Source of the DNA: Asanoa sp040676615
Lineage (GTDB): Bacteria; Actinomycetota; Actinomycetes; Mycobacteriales; Micromonosporaceae
Reading direction: 5' to 3'
Assembly (NCBI RefSeq): GCF_040676615.1
Contig: NZ_JBFAPI010000004.1
Location: 518,546-582,545, forward strand
DNA length: 64,000 nt
The notes under the pieces were generated by a model. The model ran no database searches and was not told the origin of the DNA. It was given only the letters and a program-made list of their open reading frames with translations. Below, in pieces: positions 27,145 to 34,644 of this stretch (position 1 is its first letter; the number at the start of each line of letters is the position of its first letter). The position numbers and the translations under genes were made by a program.

Positions 27145-27170
27145 TTTCAGGTCGCGATCAGGCAAATCGG

Positions 27171-28460
27171 TCAGTCGATAGCGTTTCGCTGAGCACCGAC
27201 GGGCACCGCGGGCCTATGGATCCGGGTCCGCGCCGGTGGAGCGGCCTCGGCACGGACGATCGTCACGACGTAGAGGAGCAGGCCGGCCGAGGTGAGCAGG
27301 AAGCCGGCCCAGACGGTGGACAGGGTCCCCCATCCGGCGTCCAGAGTGACCGCCCCGCCGATCGCGCCGAGGGAGTTGGCCAGGTTGAGGGCGGCCAGGT
27401 TGAGCGCACCCATGAGCGTCGGTGCCTCGGGGGCGAAGCCGGTCAGCCGGACCTGGATGGTCGGGATCGCGAACATCATGGTCGCGCCGACGCCGAACAG
27501 GCAGGGCAGCAGGACCGCCAGGTTGCCGCCGGCCAGACCGATCGGCACGAGCAGCGCCAGGACTCCCCCGTACCCCCAGATCAGGCCGGCGTCGGCGGCC
27601 CGGTCGGCGACGCGCCCGCCGAGGTAGTTGCCGACCGCCATGCCCAGGCCGAACACGCCCAGCGCGACCGGGATGAGCGCGGCGTCGCGGCCGGCGGCCT
27701 CGGTGACGAACGGGCCGATGAAGGTGTAGACCGCGAAGATGCTCGAGATACCGAGCGCCGCGACCGCGACCATCAGCCAGACGTTCAGCCGGCGCAGGGC
27801 GGCCAACTCGTTGGTGACCGAGCTGCCGCGCAGGTCGCCGGTCTGCGGCAGCCACGCGACGAGGGCGAGCCCGGCGAGCACGCCGATGCCGACCACGGTC
27901 CAGTACATGACACGCCAGCCGGCGCCCTGACCGATGAAGGTCCCCACCGGTGACCCGATGACGGTGGCGGCGGTGAGCCCGCCCATCACGGTGGCGAAGG
28001 CCTTGCCACCTCTACCCGGTCCGTAGGCGTAGGCGGCCACCACGGCCCCGGCGCCGAAGAAGGCGCCCTGGACGCTTCCGGCGACGAACCGGAACACGAT
28101 CAGCAGCGCGAGGTCCGGCGCGACCGCGGACAGGCCGTTGCCGGCAAGAAACAGCGCGACCAGGCCCAGCAGCAGGGTGCGCCGATTGACCCGGGCAGCC
28201 ACGATGGTGATCGTCGGGGAGCCGATGACGACGCCGATGGCATACGCGGTGATCGCGTAGGTGGCGACCGGGATCGACACGTCCAGATCCGCGGCGAACA
28301 GCTGGATGATGCCGTTGCTGCCGAACTCGCCCGTGCCGATCGCGAACGTTCCCAACGCCAATGCGAAGAGGGCCAGCCGAGGATGGCGGATCGCCGATGT
28401 CGCTCCGCGGTGCCGGTTCTCCTCGAGAGCGCACTGGCCCTCGAATGCCCGTTGATGCAC
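27171..28460 (-). CDS. MFS transporter, DHA1/AraJ-like
   Basis: 429 residues, 12 hydrophobic segments. The early motif FAIGTGEFGSNGIIQLFAADL and the TM2-3 loop ARVNRRTLLLG match AraJ/YdhP-type sugar or drug efflux proteins. GTG 28460 has GGGAGGG 3-9 bases upstream. Hydrophobic segments occupy about residues 28-395, with a polar tail. Divergent from the copper monooxygenase gene; the shared 144-base region has repeated sites. Confidence 0.88.
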   Translation of the reverse strand: MHQRAFEGQCALEENRHRGATSAIRHPRLALFALALGTFAIGTGEFGSNGIIQLFAADLDVSIPVATYAITAYAIGVVIGSPTITIVAARVNRRTLLLGLVALFLAGNGLSAVAPDLALLIVFRFVAGSVQGAFFGAGAVVAAYAYGPGRGGKAFATVMGGLTAATVIGSPVGTFIGQGAGWRVMYWTVVGIGVLAGLALVAWLPQTGDLRGSSVTNELAALRRLNVWLMVAVAALGISSIFAVYTFIGPFVTEAAGRDAALIPVALGVFGLGMAVGNYLGGRVADRAADAGLIWGYGGVLALLVPIGLAGGNLAVLLPCLFGVGATMMFAIPTIQVRLTGFAPEAPTLMGALNLAALNLANSLGAIGGAVTLDAGWGTLSTVWAGFLLTSAGLLLYVVTIVRAEAAPPARTRIHRPAVPVGAQRNAID

Positions 28461-28476
28461 TGTCCCTCCCCAGGCG

Positions 28477-28570
28477 GAAATGGTCGGGTCAGCGTAGAAA
28501 TGGTCACTTGACCTGCCGTGAACGAAGCCGGCGGCCGTTCGACACGGAGTTCAGCGATAGTCAAGTGGCC
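28477..28570. promoter_or_regulatory. Divergent control region with direct and inverted repeats
   Basis: GAAATGGTC occurs at 28477-28485 and again at 28497-28505, exactly 20 bp apart. The second copy runs into the palindrome GGTCA-CT-TGACC (28502-28513). A related inverted copy, AGTCAAGTGGCC, is at 28559-28570. The region separates the MFS gene from the copper monooxygenase gene, so one regulator could control both. Confidence 0.45.
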
Positions 28571-28604
28571 GCTTTCACGGGCCATGAGGGATACATTGTC
28601 GTAC

Positions 28605-29759
28605 ATGTCGCCCATCGCTCGCCGTACCCCCGTCGTTGCGATTCTCGCTGTCTGCGCCCTCGCCCTGGCGGCCTGCGCGCGGGTGACGCCGGCGGGACCG
28701 GCGACCGCGCCGTTGCACACCGGCCACACCGGGTCCCCGCCGGCCAGCCAGCCGCTGCGGGCCGGCGAGCGCTTCGTCGAGACCGGGATGGCGCGGCCCT
28801 TCACGCCCGACCCGCCGGGTGACGACGCCGACGAATACCGGTGTTTCGTGGTCGACCCGGGGCTCACGGAGAAGGCGTTCCTGACCGGAAGCCGGTTCGA
28901 GCCGCAGAACCGCGACATCGTGCACCACGCCATCTTCTTCCGGATCCCGGCCGGTGACGCCGCGCGGCTGCGCGACTACGACGCGTCGACGCCGGGCGAC
29001 GGGTGGCAGTGCTTCGGTGATGCCGGCGTGGGCGACGACCCGTCGTGGGTGGCGAGTTGGGCTCCCGGCGGCGGCGAGACGATCTACCCGGCCGGCCTCG
29101 GCTTCGAGCTCGACCCGGGCAGCCTGCTGGTCATGCAGATCCACTACAGCCTGCTCGCGACCGGTGGCAAGCCCGGCGGCGCCGACCGGTCGGGCATCCG
29201 GCTGCGGCTGGCCGGCGGTTCGCTGACCCCGTTGCGCACGACGCTGTTGCCCGCGCCGGTCGAGTTGCCGTGCGCGGCAACCGAGAAGGGCCCGCTCTGC
29301 GAGCGGGACGCCGCGGTGGCCGACGTCGAACGGCGGTTCGGTGCACAGGCGGGTCAACTCGTTGCCGGGTTGCGGCAACTCTGCGGCAACGGGGCCGAGC
29401 CGGGCCCGACCCAGTCGTGCACCCACCGGGTCGCCCGGCCGGCCACCCTCTACGGCGTCGGCGGCCACATGCACCTGCTCGGCCGCTCGATCAAGGTCGA
29501 GCTCAACCCCGGCCAGCCGGGGGCCCGCACGCTGCTCGACATCCCGGCGTTCGACTTCGACGACCAGGCCGTCCGCCCGGTCGGCGCGGGCGTCACCGTC
29601 AAGCCCGGCGACACCTACCGGGTGACCTGCACGCACGACGCGACGCTGCGCGGCCAACTGCCGGCGCTGCGCAAGCTGCCGCCCCGCTACGTGGTCTGGG
29701 GCGAGGGCACGGCCGACGAGATGTGCCTGGCCATCGTCATCGAGGCGCCCGCGGCCTGA
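28605..29759 (+). CDS. Lipoprotein copper type II ascorbate-dependent monooxygenase-like protein (PHM/DBH family)
   Basis: About 384 residues. Signal peptide with lipobox ALAAC; the mature protein is outside the membrane. All copper ligands of the peptidylglycine/dopamine monooxygenase core can be placed: H107/H108 in VHHAIFF and H180 in MQIHYSL for the CuH site; H288/H290 in GGHMHLLG and M373 in DEMCLAIV for the CuM site. It would hydroxylate a C-H bond using O2 and two electrons. Bacterial members are poorly characterised. ATG 28605 chosen; TTG 28596 has AGGG 6 bases before it and is a real alternative, ATG 28584 less so. Confidence 0.82.
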   Translation: MSPIARRTPVVAILAVCALALAACARVTPAGPATAPLHTGHTGSPPASQPLRAGERFVETGMARPFTPDPPGDDADEYRCFVVDPGLTEKAFLTGSRFEPQNRDIVHHAIFFRIPAGDAARLRDYDASTPGDGWQCFGDAGVGDDPSWVASWAPGGGETIYPAGLGFELDPGSLLVMQIHYSLLATGGKPGGADRSGIRLRLAGGSLTPLRTTLLPAPVELPCAATEKGPLCERDAAVADVERRFGAQAGQLVAGLRQLCGNGAEPGPTQSCTHRVARPATLYGVGGHMHLLGRSIKVELNPGQPGARTLLDIPAFDFDDQAVRPVGAGVTVKPGDTYRVTCTHDATLRGQLPALRKLPPRYVVWGEGTADEMCLAIVIEAPAA

Positions 29760-29821
29760 TGCGGCCGACCCGGCACCAGGCGAGTCGCGGGCCACGCCGT
29801 TTCCCGCTCTGGGCGGGTAGC

Positions 29822-29844
29822 TTCGCGTTCGACACAAACGCGAA
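29822..29844. promoter_or_regulatory. Inverted repeat upstream of the F420 oxidoreductase gene
   Basis: TTCGCGTT-N7-AACGCGAA, a perfect 8-bp repeat, ends 5 bases before the ribosome site. Its size fits a TetR-type operator. No TetR gene is in the window. The rest of 29760-29858 shows nothing. Confidence 0.45.
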
Positions 29845-29858
29845 CGTGAGGAGATGTC

Positions 29859-30302
29859 GTGCCGCTGACGGGTGAGTACGCGCCGAGCCCGACCGACTGG
29901 GCGCGCAAGCAGGTGGAGCTGTTCGAGAGCACGTCGGGTGCCGAGGGCAACACGTTCGGTGGTCGCCCGATCATCGTGCTGACCTCGGTCGGCGCCCGGA
30001 CCGGGAAGATACGCAAGACGCCGCTGATGCGGGTCGAGCACGACGGCGAGTACGCGGTGGTCGCCTCGCAGGGCGGCGCGCCCACCCACCCCGTCTGGTA
30101 TCACAACCTGGTCGCCCACCCGCGCGTCGAGTTGCAGGACGGCGCGGTGCGCGGGGACTACACCGCCCGCGAGGTGACCGGTGACGAGCGCGCGGTCTGG
30201 TGGCAGCGGGCCGTCGCCGCCTGGCCCGACTACGCCGACTACCAGACCAAGACCGACCGGATCATCCCCGTCTTCGTGCTCACCCCTGCGCGTGTCGAAT
30301 AG
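29859..30302 (+). CDS. F420-dependent nitroreductase-family oxidoreductase (DDN type)
   Basis: 147 residues. The family core is seen in RPIIVLTSVGARTGKIRKTPLMRVEHDGEYAV (read as VLTSVGARTGKIRKTPLMRV followed by DGEYAV), then GGAPTHPVWYHNLVAHPRVEL. These match Mycobacterium Ddn-like deazaflavin (F420H2)-dependent reductases. It reduces quinones or nitro compounds at the membrane or in the cytosol. GTG 29859 is preceded by GAGGAG 4 bases upstream. The hydrolase gene follows after a decayed stretch. Confidence 0.9.
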   Translation: MPLTGEYAPSPTDWARKQVELFESTSGAEGNTFGGRPIIVLTSVGARTGKIRKTPLMRVEHDGEYAVVASQGGAPTHPVWYHNLVAHPRVELQDGAVRGDYTAREVTGDERAVWWQRAVAAWPDYADYQTKTDRIIPVFVLTPARVE

Positions 30303-30384
30303 CCGCTAAAGCGGCAAAGGCCGCGAGCGACTGGTCGGCGCGGCGATCGCCGTCGTCCGCGCCGGCGGGGTCGCACACCGCCTG

Positions 30385-31686
30385 GTGCTCGGCGAGCGGA
30401 TCTCGCCCGGCACGCACTTACTGGTCGCCTCGACCACGAAGTCGATGTCGTCGCTGCTGGCCGCGACCTATGTGGACGAGGGCGTGATCGGCTGGGACCA
30501 GCCCGCGGTCGACGCCTGGCCCGGCTTCCGGGCGCCGACCCCGGAACTGACCCGCACGCTGCGGGTGCGCGACCTGCTCGGGATGGCCACCGGCATCGAC
30601 GAGCCGCCCGCGCTCTCCGCACCGCACGAGGGCTGTCCCACCGCCGAACAACTGCTCCGGTCGGTGGTCAACCTGCCCGTGGCGGCACCGCCGGACACCC
30701 GGTGGATCTACAACAACACGGTGTACGCCGCCGGCGGTTACCTGCCGCTCCTGGCCACCGGCGTGCGACCGGCCGACGTCGCGGCCGCGTACGTGGAGGC
30801 GATCCGCAGCCGGGTCTTCGGGCCCGCCGGCATGGCCGGGACCCGGATCGCCGACGACCCGCGGGGCCGGGTCGCCGACTACACCCGCGGCTACGGCGTC
30901 GACATCTTCGACGGCACCACCACGCTGCCCTACGGCCCGGTCGGCAGCTACGCACCGGCCGGCGGCGCACTGTCGACCCTGGACGACATGGCCGGCTACG
31001 TCCGGCTCCAGTTGCGGCGCGGCCGGTCGGTCACCGGCCGGCGGGTGGTCTCGGCCGCCAACCTGGCCGAGTGCTGGCGTCCGCACATCCCGGTGCCGAC
31101 CGACCCGGTGCTCGACCCCGACGCCGCCTCGGCCGGCTACGCGATGGGCTGGATCAGTGAACGGTTCCGCGACGGCACGAGGCTCGTCTGGCACAACGGG
31201 GCGATCGACGGGTTCACCGCATACGTCGGCTTCCTGCCCGAACGCGACCTCGGCATCGTCGTGCTCAACAGCACGAACCCGGAACCGACCGGCCTGTTCC
31301 TCTACCTCTACGTGCTCAACCTGATCCTGAGCAGCCGCCTCGGCCTCAACGAGGGAGTCCCGCCGAAGGTCAGCGCGGCCGCCGCCGCGGCCCGGCGGGC
31401 GCTGGCGGCCAAGGGAAGCACGACGCGCCCGGTCGAGCGGCGCCGGGTCCAGCCGTGGCTGGGCTACTACGAGGGCGGATACCTGCTGGCGCTGGAAGGA
31501 TCGCGGCTCGTCCTGCACCTGCAGTCGCGCCGGTTCAACCTGCGCTGGGTCGACGGCGACACCTACCTGATGGCCGACGGCCTGCTGCCCGGCTCGACGG
31601 TGGTGCTGCGCCACGATCCCGACGGCACACCGGCCCTCGTCGTGGCCGGCATCGACACGGTCCGCCGCGAGGTGGGCCCGCGCTGA
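30385..31686 (+). CDS. Serine hydrolase (beta-lactamase/class C PBP family), N terminus truncated
   Basis: 433 residues with a complete catalytic set: STTK at residues 16-19 (nucleophile and base), YNN at 109-111 and HNG at 270-272. In relatives the SxxK lies near residue 60-90. In-frame codons upstream back to a TAA at 30307 read LVGAAIAVVRAGGVAHRL, the normal family beta-strands, but without any ATG or GTG. So the original start has been lost and translation can begin only at GTG 30385. Two helices and strands of the fold would be missing. No signal peptide. C-terminal lipocalin-like extension (about 350-430). Confidence 0.75.
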   Translation: MLGERISPGTHLLVASTTKSMSSLLAATYVDEGVIGWDQPAVDAWPGFRAPTPELTRTLRVRDLLGMATGIDEPPALSAPHEGCPTAEQLLRSVVNLPVAAPPDTRWIYNNTVYAAGGYLPLLATGVRPADVAAAYVEAIRSRVFGPAGMAGTRIADDPRGRVADYTRGYGVDIFDGTTTLPYGPVGSYAPAGGALSTLDDMAGYVRLQLRRGRSVTGRRVVSAANLAECWRPHIPVPTDPVLDPDAASAGYAMGWISERFRDGTRLVWHNGAIDGFTAYVGFLPERDLGIVVLNSTNPEPTGLFLYLYVLNLILSSRLGLNEGVPPKVSAAAAAARRALAAKGSTTRPVERRRVQPWLGYYEGGYLLALEGSRLVLHLQSRRFNLRWVDGDTYLMADGLLPGSTVVLRHDPDGTPALVVAGIDTVRREVGPR

Positions 31687-31704
31687 CCGGATCTTTCTCC
31701 GACC

Positions 31705-31724
31705 GATCGCGGCGAAACGCGATC
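31705..31724. terminator. Stem-loop at the convergent junction
   Basis: GATCGCG-GCGAAA-CGCGATC, 7-bp stem and 6-base loop, lies between the hydrolase stop (31686) and the response-regulator stop (31723). No U-tract, so it is a weak candidate for a two-way terminator. Confidence 0.35.
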
Positions 31725-32409
31725 AGCGGTCGCCGGGGACGATCAGGCCGGACTCGTAGGCGACGACGACCGCTTGGGTCCGGTCGCGCAGGCCCAGTTT
31801 GGCCAGGAGTCGGCTCACGTGGGACTTGACGGTCTCCTCGCCCACCACGAGCCGTGCGGCGATCTCGGTGTTGGACAGGCCTTCGGCGAGCAGGCGCAGC
31901 ACTTCGGTCTCCCGCGTGGTCAGCGTCTGTAGGACCCCGTCGTGTCGCCGGCTGCGGCGGCGCAGCCGGGAGAACTCCGCCACCAACCGCCGGGTGACGG
32001 TCGGGGCCAGCAGGGCCTGGCCCGACGCGACGATCCGAATGGCGTCGAAGAGCCGTTCGGCGGTGGCGTCTTTGAGCAGGAAACCGCTGGCGCCGGCGTC
32101 GAGGGCGTCGTAGACGTGCTCGTCCAGGTCGAACGTGGTGAGGATGAGGATCCGGGGCTTGTCGTCGGCCCGGTTCGCGAGGATGCGGCGGGTGGCGAGG
32201 ATGCCGTCCATGCCGGGCATGCGAATGTCCATCAGGACGACGTCGGGAGACAGCTCGCGGCACAGCCGCACCGCCCGTTCACCGTCGGGGGCCGAGCCGA
32301 CGACGGTGAAGTCGGGTTGGGTCCCGAGCAGCACCTCGAAGGCAGCGCGGACGACGTCCTGGTCGTCGACGACGACGATGCGGGTCGCGTCCGCGCCGCC
32401 GGCGGTCAC
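31723..32409 (-). CDS. LuxR/NarL-family response regulator
   Basis: 228 residues. Receiver domain with phospho-acceptor D61 (VVLMDIRMPG), acidic pair in VVVDDQDVV, and the conserved Lys in GFLLKDAT. C-terminal LuxR helix-turn-helix: LTTRETEVLRLLAEG, LSNTEIAARL and GEETVKSHVSRLLAKLGLRD. GTG 32409 overlaps the kinase stop (GTGA). It probably controls the divergent ABC operon at 33712-36925. Confidence 0.94.
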   Translation of the reverse strand: MTAGGADATRIVVVDDQDVVRAAFEVLLGTQPDFTVVGSAPDGERAVRLCRELSPDVVLMDIRMPGMDGILATRRILANRADDKPRILILTTFDLDEHVYDALDAGASGFLLKDATAERLFDAIRIVASGQALLAPTVTRRLVAEFSRLRRRSRRHDGVLQTLTTRETEVLRLLAEGLSNTEIAARLVVGEETVKSHVSRLLAKLGLRDRTQAVVVAYESGLIVPGDR

Positions 32410-33575
32410 GATGCCGCTCCCTTCTTCGGCAGGACCGCCTCGACCAGGAATCCGCTCGTCGGGCCGGGGCCGGCGAGGACGTGCCCGCCGGCCATGGCGG
32501 CCCGTTCGCGCATCCCGGCCAGCCCATGGCCGGCCGGGCGGGCCTGCCCGACCGCCTCGTCGACGGGGGACGGGCCGGGTCCGTTGTCGTGCACGCGAAC
32601 GCACAGCTCGTCGGCGCCGTAGCGCAGCTCGACGTCGACCGAGGCACCTGGTGCGTGCCGCCGCACGTTGGTCAACGCCTCCTGCACGATCCGGTACGCG
32701 GTGAGCTCGAGGCCATCGTCGAGGGGTTCGACCGAGCCGGACACGATCAGCCGGACGCCGACCGAGCCGGCGTTACGGACCTCGTCGAGCAGCGTGTAGA
32801 GCTGCCGCAGCCCGGGTTGGGGCCGGCGAAGTTCGTCCTCGGCGTCCACGTCCTCCCGCAGCACGCCCAGTAATCGACGCATCTCGGTCAGCGCGGTGCG
32901 GGCGGTGTCACCGATGGCGGTCAGCCGCGCGGCACCGTCGGGCGGCAGCCCGGGCGTCGCCAACCGGGCGGCGTCGGCCTGCAGGGCGATCATCGTGATG
33001 TGGTGTGCCACCACGTCGTGCAGTTCGCGGGCGATGCGGGCCCGCTCGCCGCGTGCGGCGTACTCCAGCAGGGACGCGGCCGCCGACCGTTCAGACGCCT
33101 GCCGTCGCCGGGTCTCGGCCCGCAGCCGAAGCGTCACCCCCACCGTTGCCGCGCCGGTGACCACGGCCAGCAGCCCGATGGCGGTGGTTCGCCCGCCGGC
33201 GCTGTCGGCCGACGCGGGCAGGACGGCATAGCCGGCGAAGGGAACGAGTAGCAGGAGGGGCGACGGCAGCGGGCGTTCGCGCCCGATCGCCGCGAACAGC
33301 ACCGCCAGCGCGATCACCCCGGCGACGGTCAGCGGCTTTGCCAGCAGGAGCCCGGACAGGCAGGCGGTGGTCGACAGGATCGCGCTCGTGATCGGCCAGA
33401 GCCGCGCCAGCGCCAGCGGTGCCACGACCGCGGCCGCGACCAGAGCGCTCAGGGAGGGGGGCAACAGGCCGTCCGCGGAACCGAGAGACTCGACGGCGGC
33501 GGCCACGCCGAGGACCGCCGTCAGCACGCCGACCAGCGCGGTCGACGGTAGTCGCAGCCCTCTCACACGAGCCAT
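32406..33575 (-). CDS. Sensor histidine kinase, HisKA_3 type
   Basis: 389 residues. The N-terminal half has several hydrophobic segments (about residues 10-165) and no large external domain, so it probably senses within the membrane. The dimerisation/phosphorylation site is H186 in ARELHDVVAHH. The ATPase domain has LTNVRRHAPGA, VHDNGPGP and GHGLAGMRERA. Its own regulator follows. ATG 33575 chosen; the upstream frame has no hydrophobic or kinase-like text. Confidence 0.93.
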   Translation of the reverse strand: MARVRGLRLPSTALVGVLTAVLGVAAAVESLGSADGLLPPSLSALVAAAVVAPLALARLWPITSAILSTTACLSGLLLAKPLTVAGVIALAVLFAAIGRERPLPSPLLLLVPFAGYAVLPASADSAGGRTTAIGLLAVVTGAATVGVTLRLRAETRRRQASERSAAASLLEYAARGERARIARELHDVVAHHITMIALQADAARLATPGLPPDGAARLTAIGDTARTALTEMRRLLGVLREDVDAEDELRRPQPGLRQLYTLLDEVRNAGSVGVRLIVSGSVEPLDDGLELTAYRIVQEALTNVRRHAPGASVDVELRYGADELCVRVHDNGPGPSPVDEAVGQARPAGHGLAGMRERAAMAGGHVLAGPGPTSGFLVEAVLPKKGAAS

Positions 33576-33698
33576 TGTGACCGGGCGCGGAAGTCGCCGT
33601 CGTCCGTCGCGTCGGTGAGGCGGTCTCCCTCGTATTGGGGAGCGGCGGGTACCCGGGAACCACCCTGTTCCGTGAGGCTTTGATCGGCCCCGGATGCC

Positions 33699-33704
33699 TA
33701 GTCT
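33699..33704 (+). promoter_or_regulatory. -10 element for the ABC operon at 33712
   Basis: TAGTCT fits the TANNNT pattern and lies 7 bases before ATG 33712, indicating a leaderless transcript. This argues for 33712 rather than the in-frame ATG at 33694, which would put the -10 inside the coding region. Confidence 0.45.
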
Positions 33705-33711
33705 GCCTGGC

Positions 33712-34644
33712 ATGGAACCCACCATCGAGGTACGCGCGCTCCATAAGCGTTACCGCACCACCGTGGCTGTGGACGGGCTGTCGTTCACGGTCCGGCCCGG
33801 CGAGGTGACCGGGTTCGTCGGGCCGAACGGTGCGGGCAAGTCCACGACGATGCGGTTGATCCTCGGACTCGACTCGCCGGACGACGGCGCGGCGCTCGTC
33901 GGTGGCCAGCCCTATCGCTCGCTGCGGACCCCGCTGACGAAGGTCGGTGCGCTGCTGGATGCCTCGGCGGTGCATCCCGGCCGCAAGGCCCGCGATCACC
34001 TGCTCTGGCTGGCCCACAGCAACGGCATCCCCAAGCGTCGCGTGGGCGAGGTCATCGAACAGGTCGGCCTGGGATCGGTGGCACGCCGCCGGGCCGGCGG
34101 GTTCTCGCTCGGGATGCAGCAGCGGCTCGGCATCGCGGCCGCCCTGCTGGGTGACCCGCCGGTGCTGATCTTCGACGAGCCGGTCAACGGGCTCGACCCG
34201 GACGGCATCGTCTGGATCCGGGTCCTGCTCAAGGCACTCGCGGCCGAAGGACGGGCGGTGCTCGTCTCCAGCCACCTGATGGGCGAACTGGAAGGGACCG
34301 CCGACCACCTGATCGTCATCGGCCGCGGCCGGCTCGTCGCCGACACCAGCGTCGCGGCGCTGCTGGCCACCGCGTCGAAGGAGCGCACCGAGGTCGTCAC
34401 CGGCCAGCGGGAAGCGGCCACCGCCGCGCTCGCCAACGCGGGCGCGACCGTGACGGTCATCGGCACCGACACGATCACCGTCGAGGGCGTGCCCGGCAGC
34501 CGCGTGTCGGCGTTGCTGACCGAGGCCGGCATCCCCTTCTCCGAGCTGCGCCGGCACCGGGCATCGCTGGAAGAGGCATACATGGACCTCACCCGGGGGT
34601 CGATCGAGTACGCGCCCGAGGTCGTCGAAGGAGGTGCCCGGTGA
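33712..34644 (+). CDS. ABC exporter ATPase (bacitracin/lantibiotic-type, CcmA-like)
   Basis: 310 residues. Walker A GPNGAGKST, Q-loop region DASAVHPGRKARD, signature FSLGMQQRLG, Walker B VLIFDEPVNGLDPDG and H-loop SSHLM. A C-terminal domain of about 90 residues follows. Usual partner of ABC-2 permeases that export or detoxify peptides. The next gene overlaps it by 4 bases. Divergent from its likely regulators at 31723-33575. Confidence 0.92.
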   Translation: MEPTIEVRALHKRYRTTVAVDGLSFTVRPGEVTGFVGPNGAGKSTTMRLILGLDSPDDGAALVGGQPYRSLRTPLTKVGALLDASAVHPGRKARDHLLWLAHSNGIPKRRVGEVIEQVGLGSVARRRAGGFSLGMQQRLGIAAALLGDPPVLIFDEPVNGLDPDGIVWIRVLLKALAAEGRAVLVSSHLMGELEGTADHLIVIGRGRLVADTSVAALLATASKERTEVVTGQREAATAALANAGATVTVIGTDTITVEGVPGSRVSALLTEAGIPFSELRRHRASLEEAYMDLTRGSIEYAPEVVEGGAR

